Part shown: in pieces, positions 41,875 to 50,037 of the stretch
How the letters are laid out: every line of letters starts with the position of its first letter
How positions within the stretch are numbered: position 1 is the stretch's first letter
Assembly (NCBI GenBank): GCA_963817135.1
Contig: CAWFNG010000014.1
Location: 186,001-250,000, forward strand
Length of the DNA stretch: 64,000 bases
DNA from: VAZQ01 sp963817135
Lineage (GTDB): Bacteria > Pseudomonadota > Alphaproteobacteria > Rhizobiales > Xanthobacteraceae
Reading direction: 5' to 3'
Notes under the pieces: generated by a model
Told to the model about the DNA's origin: nothing
Database searches by the model: none
The model's input: only the letters and a program-made list of their open reading frames with translations
Translations under genes and position numbers: made by a program

Positions 41875-42711
41875 TCACATGATGGCGAATTCGCTGTTGC
41901 GGCGGTCGGTGACCAGCATGTTGCCGGGGTAATGGGTAATGCAGAGTTCCGGCTTGGCCATTGCGACGACCGACTGGGGCGTGACCCCGCATGCCCAGAA
42001 TACCGGAAGCTCGTTTTCGTTGATGGGAACGGCATCCCCGTAATCCGGCTTCATCAGGTCGGAAATGCCGATCAGCTCCGGTTTGCCGATATGAACCGGC
42101 GCGCCGTGCACTGCTGGAAACCGGGTGGTGATCTGGATGGCGCGGATGGCATTTCCCGGCGTCATCGGCCGCATCGAGACCACCATGGGGCCGTGGAACG
42201 GGCCGGCCGGCACGGTCGCCATGGAAGTGCGATACATGGGCACCGTGACGTCGCAGGTCATGTGGCGAAGCTCGATCCCGTCCTGCAGCAGCGCCTCCTC
42301 GAACGAAAACGAGCAGCCCAGCACAAAAGCAACGAGGTCGTCGCGCCAATGCGCGCGAATGTCGCTCGGCTCGTCGATCACCTCGCCGCGCCGGAACACG
42401 CGATAACGCGCAAGGTCGGTGCGAATATCGAGATCGTCGCCAAGCGTCGGCAAGCGGAAATCGCCCGGCGCGGAAGCCGCCAGCAGCGGACATGGTTTTG
42501 GATTGAGCTGGCAGAAGCGCATGAAATCTCCGGCAAGCGGGGCGGGCAGGATGGCAAGGTTGCCTTGCACGAAACCGGGAGCGACGCCCGAAGTCGGGCC
42601 GCTGAATTCTCCGCGACGGATTGCGATGCGCGCTTCGCTGCCGGTTGCAGGGAGAGCGGAACTGGGGCGTCGTTGCATGCTGAGCACGGACACGGGATAG
42701 CTCCTTGACAA
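41875..42711 (-). CDS. DUF1445-family putative hydro-lyase (D-glutamate cyclase-like)
   Basis: 278 aa. Family marks are ATGSEARIAIRRGEFSGPTSG near the start, QGNLAILPAPLAGDFMRFCQ, FRRGEVIDEPSDIRAHWRDD, FVLGCSFSFEEAL and an end block VFWACGVTPQSVVAMAKPEL with ITHYPGNMLVTD. A mitochondrial relative is D-glutamate cyclase; bacterial copies are annotated as hydro-lyases. Usual length is about 265 aa, so a start a few codons in (Met12) is possible. It is divergent from the Liv operon; the 254 bp between hold promoters but no gene. Confidence 0.88.
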   Translation of the reverse strand: MSRSYPVSVLSMQRRPSSALPATGSEARIAIRRGEFSGPTSGVAPGFVQGNLAILPAPLAGDFMRFCQLNPKPCPLLAASAPGDFRLPTLGDDLDIRTDLARYRVFRRGEVIDEPSDIRAHWRDDLVAFVLGCSFSFEEALLQDGIELRHMTCDVTVPMYRTSMATVPAGPFHGPMVVSMRPMTPGNAIRAIQITTRFPAVHGAPVHIGKPELIGISDLMKPDYGDAVPINENELPVFWACGVTPQSVVAMAKPELCITHYPGNMLVTDRRNSEFAIM

Positions 42712-42965
42712 GGCGCCGAACGGATGGCCCGGCAGATCGCGCCTATTTTATCATCGGATGGCGCAGGAAAAAACCGCCGCTTTATGTAGCATTCGCTCTT
42801 TCAGTTGCGTCAAAAAAACCATGTCAAATCGGCAGCGCTCGTTGTAGACGCAAGCGCCTTAAGGTAATCTGCCAATGCTCAAGCAATCCTCAAACGAGGC
42901 TGAATGGCAGGCGCTAGGGGCCGCGGTCAACAGATCGAAGCAAATTCCAAGGAGGAGAACCCGCG

Positions 42966-44270
42966 ATGGCTGACAATAAAGCAACGTCCGATTGGGATGA
43001 CATTTTCTGGCATAGCGGCAAGGTTACGCGGCGACGCGTGATCGGTTATGGCGCCGCGGCCGGCGCGCTTGGCGCGACCATGCTGGTGCCGGCGCCGTGG
43101 GGCAGCGCCTTCGGGCAAGCCAAGCCGTACAAGATCGGAACACTGCAGCCCCTTTCCGGCTCTGCCGCTGCCGGTGGCAAGACCGCGCTGGTTGGCACCC
43201 AGATGGCCGTCGATCGCATCAACAAATCCGGCGGTGTCAACGGCCGGCCCATCGAGCTCATCGTCGCCGATTACGAATCCAAGCCGGATGTCGGACGCCG
43301 CAAGGCGGAGAAGCTCGTCGTGGAGGACAAGATCGACGTCCAGGAGGGAGGCTTCCTCTCGAACGTGTGCCTGGCCTGCATGCCGGTCTTCGAGGAATAC
43401 AAGATCGTCAACATGATCGGCGTGTGTCTGGACACAACTATCACAACGACCAAATGCAGCCGTTATACGTTTCGGCCATTTGATTATGCGCCCGCTCAGG
43501 CAGTCGCCTTCGCGCCCTACCTTGTCAACAAATTGGGCAAGAAGTGGCACATCGCCTACGCCGACTACGCCTGGGGACAATCCACCCGGGACGCTTACGT
43601 GCAGGAAATCAAGAAAGCCGGCGGGGAAGTCGTGGAGACGACCGGTATTCCGCTCGGCACTGCCGACATGACAGCCTTCCTTTCCAAGGTGACCGGCAAT
43701 TTCGACGGGTTGTTCGGGATCTTCTTCGGCAAGGACGGAGTGACCATCGGCAACCAGGCTTACGACCTCGGTCTCACCAAAAAATACAGGTGGGCCGGCG
43801 ACGGTGCCATTGCGGAGTCCACCAACCTCCCGGCGCTCGGCAACAAGATCGAGGGTTTCGTCGGCATCAACCGTTATATCCCGGTTCTCGACGGGGTCCT
43901 CAATACGCCATCCCACAAGAAGTTTCTCGATGAGGCGGTTGTCCGGCTTAAGCAGGTCGACCCATCGGGGCCCCTGCCCGACCGCTACGTGCAATCGAAC
44001 TACGAAGCCATGAATGCCTTGAAGCTTGGCATGGAAAAGTCGGGCTTCCGCGGTCGCGAGGATACAATGAAGCTGATCGAGGCGCTGGAAGGCCTCGAAA
44101 TGAAAGAAGGCGACGACTTCCCTCAGGGAGACAAGGTGCTTCGCAAGGAGGACCATCAAGCCTTCATCCGTGAATTCATTTTCGACATCCACGAGGGGAA
44201 ATTTCGAACCCTCGAAGTCGTACCGAAGGAAAAGACGATGTTCCCGCCGGCCTGCCAGTTCTCGGCGTAG
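42966..44270 (+). CDS. ABC transporter substrate-binding protein, branched-chain amino acid/amide (LivK) type
   Basis: 434 aa. A Tat-like signal (RRRVIGYGAAAGALGATMLV, about 22-41) ends near SAFGQA. The type-I binding fold follows: YKIGTLQPLSGSAAAGGKTA, GTQMAVDRINKSGGVNGRPI and WHIAYADYAWGQSTRDAYVQ. Four genes for the rest of the Liv importer follow. Such receptors also take amides, aromatic acids or urea; ligand unassigned. SD AAGGAGGA lies 8 nt before the ATG. Confidence 0.92.
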   Translation: MADNKATSDWDDIFWHSGKVTRRRVIGYGAAAGALGATMLVPAPWGSAFGQAKPYKIGTLQPLSGSAAAGGKTALVGTQMAVDRINKSGGVNGRPIELIVADYESKPDVGRRKAEKLVVEDKIDVQEGGFLSNVCLACMPVFEEYKIVNMIGVCLDTTITTTKCSRYTFRPFDYAPAQAVAFAPYLVNKLGKKWHIAYADYAWGQSTRDAYVQEIKKAGGEVVETTGIPLGTADMTAFLSKVTGNFDGLFGIFFGKDGVTIGNQAYDLGLTKKYRWAGDGAIAESTNLPALGNKIEGFVGINRYIPVLDGVLNTPSHKKFLDEAVVRLKQVDPSGPLPDRYVQSNYEAMNALKLGMEKSGFRGREDTMKLIEALEGLEMKEGDDFPQGDKVLRKEDHQAFIREFIFDIHEGKFRTLEVVPKEKTMFPPACQFSA

Positions 44271-44288
44271 CGTCGGCGACGAGTGAGG

Positions 44289-44314
44289 CCGGAGTCGGCT
44301 AAATCTGACTCCGG
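44289..44314 (+). promoter_or_regulatory. Intercistronic stem-loop between receptor and livG
   Basis: Perfect 8-bp stem CCGGAGTC (44289-44296) and GACTCCGG (44307-44314), 10-nt loop, no U-tract after it. Such stems often protect the highly expressed receptor mRNA from decay or lower downstream expression. Role inferred. Confidence 0.45.
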
Positions 44315-44343
44315 TTGCGGGAGGAAAGCACGCCGTGCCCTAA

Positions 44344-45141
44344 ATGACCGCGCAGCTGTCAATCGATGCGCCCTCGCCGGCCGCTGCGCGCCCGGAAGAC
44401 TCAGCAACAGCTATTCTGCGCACGCATGGGCTCACCATCCGTTTCGGCGGGCTGAGCGCCTTGGACAATGTCGACTTCGCAATCAAGCGCGGCGAAATCC
44501 ACGCCATCATCGGACCGAACGGCGCCGGGAAAAGCACCTTCTTCAATTGTCTGACCGGTGTGCTGCGCCCGTCCTCGGGACGCATCGTGTTCAATGACGA
44601 GGATATCACCGGCCTCTCGCCCGACCGCATCTCCAGGAAGGGAATCGCGCGCTCCTATCAGATCACCAACATTCTCCCCAACGCCACAACCTTGGAGAAC
44701 GTGCGGGTCGCGGCGCAATCGCGTGCGCATGCCTGGAGCATGCTCAGGCATTACAGCGCCTATCGTGACATCATCGACAGCGCGGAAGCAGTGCTGGAAG
44801 CAGTCGGCTTGCGCGCCAAGGAGAACGAGCTTGCCGGCAATCTTTCGCACGGCGAGCAGCGCAATCTGGAGATCGGTATTGCGCTGGCGACGAAGCCGCA
44901 ACTCCTATGCCTTGACGAGCCGACCGCGGGGATGAGTGCGGCCGAGACCCACGAAACCACGAAGCTGGTGCGCCGCATCGCCGCGGATTTGTCCATCCTC
45001 ATCGTCGAGCATGACATGCAGGTGGTCATGGGCTTGGCACAACGCATTACCGTGCTGCATTACGGCCGCGTGCTCGCACAAGGCACTCCGGCAGAGATTC
45101 AGCAGAACCCTAAGGTGCAGGAGGTGTACCTCAAGACATGA
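44344..45141 (+). CDS. livG: Liv-type ABC transporter ATPase LivG
   Basis: 265 aa. Walker A GPNGAGKST, signature LSHGEQRNLEIG (His in place of the usual second Gly is normal for LivG), Walker B LCLDEPTAGMS and the switch His in IVEHDMQVVM. The longer helical insert SRAHAWSMLRHYSAYRDII is LivG-typical. The first ~18 residues (APSPAAARPEDSA) are a low-complexity leader. The end overlaps the livF start by 4 bp (ATGA). Confidence 0.92.
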   Translation: MTAQLSIDAPSPAAARPEDSATAILRTHGLTIRFGGLSALDNVDFAIKRGEIHAIIGPNGAGKSTFFNCLTGVLRPSSGRIVFNDEDITGLSPDRISRKGIARSYQITNILPNATTLENVRVAAQSRAHAWSMLRHYSAYRDIIDSAEAVLEAVGLRAKENELAGNLSHGEQRNLEIGIALATKPQLLCLDEPTAGMSAAETHETTKLVRRIAADLSILIVEHDMQVVMGLAQRITVLHYGRVLAQGTPAEIQQNPKVQEVYLKT

Positions 45142-45884
45142 CTGCGCTGGAAACTCGCATAGCACCCGTCATCGAAGTCGATGACGTGCACACCTACTAC
45201 GGCAAGAGCCACATTCTCAACGGGGTAACGCTCCACGTCGATCAAGGCGAAGTCGTCGGCCTCCTTGGCCGCAATGGCGTCGGCAAAAGTACCACGCTGA
45301 AAACGATCATGGGCCTCGTGCATCCGAGCCAGGGGACGGTGCTGTTCACGGGCAAGTCAATCGCCAGCCTGCCCCCGCATAAGCTGGCGAAGCTTGGGAT
45401 TGGCTATGTCCCGGAGGACCGGCGTATCTTTCGTCTTCTGACGGTGTTGGAGAATCTGCGCACCGGTCTCGACCGTCCCGGCGTGACGGATGCCCGCAAG
45501 CATGAGCTCATGGACAAGGTGTTCGCCTATTTCCCGGTGCTCGCGGAGCGGCGCAATCAGGCCGGCGGCACTCTTTCAGGCGGCGAGCAGCAGATGCTCG
45601 CCATCGCGCGGGCAATGATGCTTGAGCCCAAGATCATTCTGCTCGACGAGCCCACCGAAGGATTGATGCCGCGCATGGTGTCGCAGATCCGTCAGATCAT
45701 CGACGTGCTGCATCGGGAAGGCGTGGCAATCCTGTTGGTCGAGCAGAATGTGCCGCTTACGCTTGAAGCAAGCCAGCGCGTCTACATCATGGAGAAGGGC
45801 AGCGTGCGCCACCATTGCGCGGCAGCGGACCTCAACGTCAACGACAAGGTCATTCAGCAGTATCTCGGAGTTCTAGTGCGGTGA
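45138..45884 (+). CDS. livF: Liv-type ABC transporter ATPase LivF
   Basis: 248 aa. Walker A GRNGVGKST, YVPEDRRIFRLLTVLENLRT, signature LSGGEQQMLAIARAM, Walker B IILLDEPTEGLMP and switch His replaced by Gln-containing LVEQNVPLTL, as usual for LivF. The family end is KVIQQYLGV; here LVR and the TGA stop come from the inverted repeat that begins at 45873. It pairs with LivG on the LivHM channel. Confidence 0.92.
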   Translation: MTALETRIAPVIEVDDVHTYYGKSHILNGVTLHVDQGEVVGLLGRNGVGKSTTLKTIMGLVHPSQGTVLFTGKSIASLPPHKLAKLGIGYVPEDRRIFRLLTVLENLRTGLDRPGVTDARKHELMDKVFAYFPVLAERRNQAGGTLSGGEQQMLAIARAMMLEPKIILLDEPTEGLMPRMVSQIRQIIDVLHREGVAILLVEQNVPLTLEASQRVYIMEKGSVRHHCAAADLNVNDKVIQQYLGVLVR

Positions 45885-45949
45885 ATTTGAAGTTCCTATC
45901 ATCATGGCCGCAAGCTCGTTTAGGAACTTCAAATTCAAAACCGCACTAG
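45873..45949. repeat. Long inverted repeat (hairpin element), copy 1
   Basis: Arms 45873-45898 (CTAGTGCGG then TGAATTTGAAGTTCCTA) and 45921-45949 (TAGGAACTTCAAATTCA then AAACCGCACTAG) are complementary over about 26 bp with a small bulge, around a 22-nt loop. It overlaps the livF 3' end and ends in CTAG on both sides. Confidence 0.85.
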
Positions 45950-45964
45950 AAAATCATAATGTTT

Positions 45965-46043
45965 GCTAGTGCCCCTTTGATTCCGAAGTTCGTATCAGAG
46001 CGGGCAGCAATGTTTTACGAACTTCGGAATCGGGGCATTAGGC
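45965..46043. repeat. Long inverted repeat (hairpin element), copy 2
   Basis: Arms 45965-45994 (GCTAGTGCCCC..GATTCCGAAGTTCGTA) and 46016-46043 (TACGAACTTCGGAATC..GGGGCATTAGGC) are complementary with a small mismatch zone, with a 21-nt loop. It shares the overall plan GCTAGTGC...GAAGTTC with copy 1. It abuts the livH start codon, so it provides its upstream region. Confidence 0.85.
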
Positions 46044-46934
46044 ATGCTGACCGACTTTCTGCAAAGCATCCCCTACGACCAGATTATTATTCAGACCGTG
46101 AACGGGATCGTGACCGGGATGATCCTGGCGCTGATTGCGTCCGGGCTTACGCTGATTTTCGGCATCATGGACGTGGTGAACTTCGCCCATGGCGAGCTGT
46201 TCATGCTGGGCGCCTATATGGGCGTGGTGGTAATAGCGGCTACGGGGAGCTTCTGGCTGGCGCTCGTGCTTGCCACGCTGATCGTCGCGTTGATCGGCGC
46301 GGCGCTGCAGATAACGACCTTGCGCCCGCTGCTCGGCCGCGACCCGCTGACCACCATCCTCGCCACCTTCGGCATCTCGCTCGTGCTGCAAAACTATGCG
46401 CTCTGGCAATTCGGCCCTGTGGCGCGCAAGATTCCGGAGCCATTCACCGGACAGTTCACGCTCTTCTATCTGCAATATCCCTGGTATCGCTTGATGATCG
46501 CCGCACTGTCCGCCGCCATCATTGGCGGCTTCTGGCTGTTTCTGAAATACGGCACCTATGGCATCTGGATTCGCGCCGCGACGCAGGATCGCGTCATGGC
46601 GCAGGCCATGGGAATACCCGTGCCATGGGTGCTCACCGGCGTGTTCGCCATCGGCTCGGGCATGGCTGCCGCCAGCGGGGTGCTGTTCGGGCCCTTGGTA
46701 GGTGTCAACCACGCCATGGGATTGGATTGGGTGCTTAAAGCCTTCATCGTGGTTGTGGTCGGCGGGATGGGCAATCTCGGCGGCTCAATCGCCGCCTCGA
46801 TCTTTATCAGCCTGTTGGAGGCTTATGCGTCGATCTGGGTGAGCCCGGCGCAAGCGGTGATCGTGTCTTTCATCGTCTTGATTCTGACCCTCCTGTTCCG
46901 GCCCACCGGCCTATTCGTTCCGACACCGAAATGA
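46044..46934 (+). CDS. livH: Liv-type ABC transporter permease LivH
   Basis: 296 aa, about eight membrane segments. Canonical LivH features: VNGIVTGMILALIASGLTLI, GIMDVVNFAHGELFMLGAY and the ATPase-contact loop RAATQDRVMAQAMGIPVPWV, then AFIVVVVGGMGNLGGSIAAS. The region upstream is entirely the hairpin element, so its translation signal (weak GGGGC/AGG) is unusual. It overlaps livM by 4 bp (ATGA). Confidence 0.92.
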   Translation: MLTDFLQSIPYDQIIIQTVNGIVTGMILALIASGLTLIFGIMDVVNFAHGELFMLGAYMGVVVIAATGSFWLALVLATLIVALIGAALQITTLRPLLGRDPLTTILATFGISLVLQNYALWQFGPVARKIPEPFTGQFTLFYLQYPWYRLMIAALSAAIIGGFWLFLKYGTYGIWIRAATQDRVMAQAMGIPVPWVLTGVFAIGSGMAAASGVLFGPLVGVNHAMGLDWVLKAFIVVVVGGMGNLGGSIAASIFISLLEAYASIWVSPAQAVIVSFIVLILTLLFRPTGLFVPTPK

Positions 46935-47884
46935 GCAGGCGCTCCAAAATCATCTACTGGACGGGATTTTCCGTCATTGTGGCACTGCTTATCGTCGCAC
47001 CATGGGTGCTGCCGGAATTCTGGCGCAGGTTTGTGACGGAGATTCTGATTTGGGGTCTCCTGGCCATGTCGTCCGACGTCCTGATCGGTTACACCGGGAT
47101 GATCTCGTTCGGACACTCGGCGTTTTTCGGTCTTGGCATGTACGGCGCCGCCGCCGCATTGCTGACGGTGCGTCCGCCCAATCTCTGGCTGGCGATGCTC
47201 TATGGCCTCTTCGGCTCGGCCGTCATTGCTTTGTTCGTGGCCTATTTCAGCACCCGGCTGCGCGACATCTATTTCGCCATCACCACGCTGATCTTCTCGC
47301 AGATCTTCTACGTGATCATCTTTACCTGGACCGAGGTGACCGGCGGGGAGAACGGATTGACTTTCCGGCGGCCTGAATTCGCGATTCCAGGCTTGTTCTC
47401 CATTCCATTCGATCCGGAGACCCTGCACTGGTTCGTGCTGGCCGTGGTGACAGCGTCGTATCTGATCCTGCGGCGCATCACCCAATCGCCCTTCGGGATG
47501 GTGCTGCAGTCGATCCGTGAAAACGAGCCGCGCACCCGTGCGATCGGCTATGCGGTCGAGCGCTACAAGATGGTTGCGGTGATGCTCTCAGGCCTGTTCG
47601 CCGGGCTGGCAGGCGTGCTCTACGCCATTCAGAACCGGTTTGCCGCTCCCGATTTCGTCTACTTTCTGGTATCGGGCGAGACGGTAATCTTCAACGTCAT
47701 GGGCGGCATCGGCACGCTTGTTGGACCGATTGCCGGCGCTGCCTTCTACCTGCTTCTGCGCGAGGGCTTCTCGCGATTTTTCACGGAATTCTATCTCATT
47801 CCGGTAGGCATCATCTTCATCGCCATGGTGATCTTCATGCCGCAGGGATTGCTGGGCTTCATGCGGCGCTGGCTCAATCAGTAG
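46931..47884 (+). CDS. livM: Liv-type ABC transporter permease LivM
   Basis: 317 aa, about ten hydrophobic segments. Signature LivM stretches: GYTGMISFGHSAFFGLGMYG, FAITTLIFSQIFYVIIFTWT, the EAA-like loop MVLQSIRENEPRTRAIGYAV and GGIGTLVGPIAGAAFYLLLR. It completes the Liv importer with LivH. The next gene (CocE hydrolase) starts 34 bp on. Confidence 0.92.
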   Translation: MSRRSKIIYWTGFSVIVALLIVAPWVLPEFWRRFVTEILIWGLLAMSSDVLIGYTGMISFGHSAFFGLGMYGAAAALLTVRPPNLWLAMLYGLFGSAVIALFVAYFSTRLRDIYFAITTLIFSQIFYVIIFTWTEVTGGENGLTFRRPEFAIPGLFSIPFDPETLHWFVLAVVTASYLILRRITQSPFGMVLQSIRENEPRTRAIGYAVERYKMVAVMLSGLFAGLAGVLYAIQNRFAAPDFVYFLVSGETVIFNVMGGIGTLVGPIAGAAFYLLLREGFSRFFTEFYLIPVGIIFIAMVIFMPQGLLGFMRRWLNQ

Positions 47885-47918
47885 CTCTTCAACCCCGATG
47901 CCTTCAATCGTTTGAGAA

Positions 47919-49568
47919 ATGCCGGTTAGCTGCGAGATCATCGTCGACAAGGACGTCGACGTACCAATGCGCGACGGCGCTCATCTCAAAGCCGATGTGC
48001 TGCGGCCCGCCGGGGAGGGAAAGTTTCCCGCCATCTTGAATCTCGGCCCCTACCAGAAGGATAAGCTCTGGATTGCGCCGGACACGCTCGAAGAAGCGCC
48101 CAATCCTCTGATGAACTGGGAGACGATCAACCCGCATTGGTGGGTACCGCGCGGCTATGCGGCCGTGCGCATCGATGGCCGCGGCAGTGGGAAATCTCCG
48201 GGCCAATGCCAGCCATGGTCGCTTGCGGAATCCATCGACTTCTACGATGCAATCGAGTGGGCGGCAGCACAGCACTGGTGCTCGGGAAAGATCGGACTTT
48301 GCGGGATTTCCTATTACGCCATCAATCAGTGGTTCGTGGCGAACCATCAGCCGCCGTCATTGAAGGCCATCATTCCGTGGGAGGGCTTTGCCGATCTCTA
48401 TCGCGATGCCCTGTTCCACGGCGGATTGCTCGGCCTGTTCATGCCCAACTGGTTCATGGCGCATATGATGCATCACCTTGTCGGCCGCGCTTCGCGTCAT
48501 GCTGCCGATGCATGGCACATCAACACGCTGCATTTCTGGCTGCACAACAGCCTCGACAGCGGCGCCTTTTGCGGCGCGCAGGCGCAATGGGACAAGATCA
48601 CCGTGCCGATGTTGAGCGCGGGCAACTGGTCGGGAATGGGATTGCACCTGCGCGGCAACACCGAGGCCTACATGCGCGCCGCGAGCCGGCACAAGAAGCT
48701 CCGTATCCACGCGGGAACCCACGTGCATCCTTTCTACAGCGAGGACGGACGGCGCGATCAGCTGCGGTTCTTCGACCATTGGCTCAAGGGCATCGATAAT
48801 GGCGTGATGGACGAGCCGCCGGTGAAGCTTGCCATCCGCAAGGGCGCCGATGAAATCGAATGGCGCTACGAGCACGAATGGCCGCTTGCCCGCACGCAGT
48901 GGACCAAATTCTATTTCGATCTTTCAGCGAGGGGCGCCGGCCGCCTGGTTTCGGCAAATCCCGAGACCACAACCATGCGCAGCTATGCCGCAACAAGCCT
49001 CGGGAGCATGGGATCGACTTCCGCGGCGTCCTCGCAGGTGATGGGGGGCGGCATTCCGCCGGGCATGGGAATTACGCTCGAAACCGCGCCGCTCGCGCAC
49101 GATCTTGAAATCACCGGGCCGCTCGCGGCGGTCATGTGGGTAGCGAGTTCATCCGAGGACATGGATCTGTTTCTCACCATCCGCAACATTGCCGCCGACG
49201 GCAGGGAGATTCTGGAAACCGGACAGCAAGGCACGCCGGTTCCCGTCGCGAAGGGCTGGCTTCGCGTATCGCACCGTGAGCTCGATCCCGACCTGACTTT
49301 GCCGTACCGCCCGTATCACCGTCACAAGCGGCGCCTTTATCTCACATCCGGCGAGATTGTGCGGGTGGAAGTCGAGATCTGGCCTACCTCCATGGCGTTC
49401 AAACAGGGCAACCGCATACGCCTCGACATTCAGCCGCGCGACGGCATCGGCAGCACCGGTTACATGCACTATCACGCCGACTATAATACCAGCAGCAACA
49501 GCGTGTATGCCGGAGGCGAGCGGGAGTCCTATCTGTTTCTTCCCGTCATCCCGCCCCGCAATGGCTGA
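47919..49568 (+). CDS. CocE/NonD-family hydrolase (X-Pro dipeptidyl-peptidase S15 fold)
   Basis: 549 aa. The alpha/beta-hydrolase domain has VPMRDGAHLKADVLRPAG, VRIDGRGSGKSPGQ and nucleophile Ser131 in CGISYYAINQW (GxSY). A probable acid and His lie in the HAGTHVHPFYSE area, near residue 270. The C-terminal jelly-roll includes SSEDMDLFLTIRNIAADGRE and ASxxHRELDP-like SHRELDPDLTLPYRPYH. Family members hydrolyse esters or amides such as cocaine and glutaryl-7-ACA. Its place after a Liv importer suggests it acts on an imported amide or ester. No signal peptide, so cytosolic. End overlaps tctB by 8 bp. Confidence 0.88.
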   Translation: MPVSCEIIVDKDVDVPMRDGAHLKADVLRPAGEGKFPAILNLGPYQKDKLWIAPDTLEEAPNPLMNWETINPHWWVPRGYAAVRIDGRGSGKSPGQCQPWSLAESIDFYDAIEWAAAQHWCSGKIGLCGISYYAINQWFVANHQPPSLKAIIPWEGFADLYRDALFHGGLLGLFMPNWFMAHMMHHLVGRASRHAADAWHINTLHFWLHNSLDSGAFCGAQAQWDKITVPMLSAGNWSGMGLHLRGNTEAYMRAASRHKKLRIHAGTHVHPFYSEDGRRDQLRFFDHWLKGIDNGVMDEPPVKLAIRKGADEIEWRYEHEWPLARTQWTKFYFDLSARGAGRLVSANPETTTMRSYAATSLGSMGSTSAASSQVMGGGIPPGMGITLETAPLAHDLEITGPLAAVMWVASSSEDMDLFLTIRNIAADGREILETGQQGTPVPVAKGWLRVSHRELDPDLTLPYRPYHRHKRRLYLTSGEIVRVEVEIWPTSMAFKQGNRIRLDIQPRDGIGSTGYMHYHADYNTSSNSVYAGGERESYLFLPVIPPRNG

Positions 49569-50037
49569 TTCCACGCGCATGCTCGCGCGCAAGGATGTGC
49601 GCGCGGGCTTATTGTTCATGGCGGTGGCGCTCATCGGCTTGTGGCTGTCGCGCGACTATCCGATCGGCACTGTGTTGCGCATGGGCACGGGCTACGTGCC
49701 GCGGTTGCTTTGCTGGACGCTCCTTGGGCTGGGTGCGCTTATCTTGCTGCAGGGCGCATGGACGAAGGAAATCGCACCCGCCGCCTCCTCGCCGAGCGAC
49801 CAGTCGGCGTGGCGGCCGCTCGTATTTGTCACCGCAAGCCTGGTTGTATTCGGCCTCACCATCGAGCGGCTCGGCCTCGTCGTCTCTATCCTGTTGTTGA
49901 TCGCGGTCGGAGCGATTGCCGCGCGCAGATTGCGCCCGCTTGAGACAGTGTTCGCCGCGCTGGTTCTCATCGTGCTTTCCTGGGCGATTTTCATTCTCGG
50001 TCTGGGCCTTACAATTCCGGTATGGCCGGAGTGGTAG
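49561..50037 (+). CDS. tctB: Tripartite tricarboxylate transporter small membrane subunit TctB
   Basis: 158 aa, four membrane segments. Family start RKDVRAGLLFMAVALIGLWL, then MGTGYVPRLLCWTLLGLGAL, VFGLTIERLGLVVSILLLIA and an end VLIVLSWAIFILGLGLTIPV with WPEW, as in TctB (FTKGLGLPLP-WP-type ends). The start ATG overlaps the CocE gene; tctA begins directly after the stop. It works with TctA and a periplasmic Bug receptor; none is adjacent, so receptors elsewhere (9-11 kb) may serve it. Confidence 0.85.
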   Translation: MADSTRMLARKDVRAGLLFMAVALIGLWLSRDYPIGTVLRMGTGYVPRLLCWTLLGLGALILLQGAWTKEIAPAASSPSDQSAWRPLVFVTASLVVFGLTIERLGLVVSILLLIAVGAIAARRLRPLETVFAALVLIVLSWAIFILGLGLTIPVWPEW

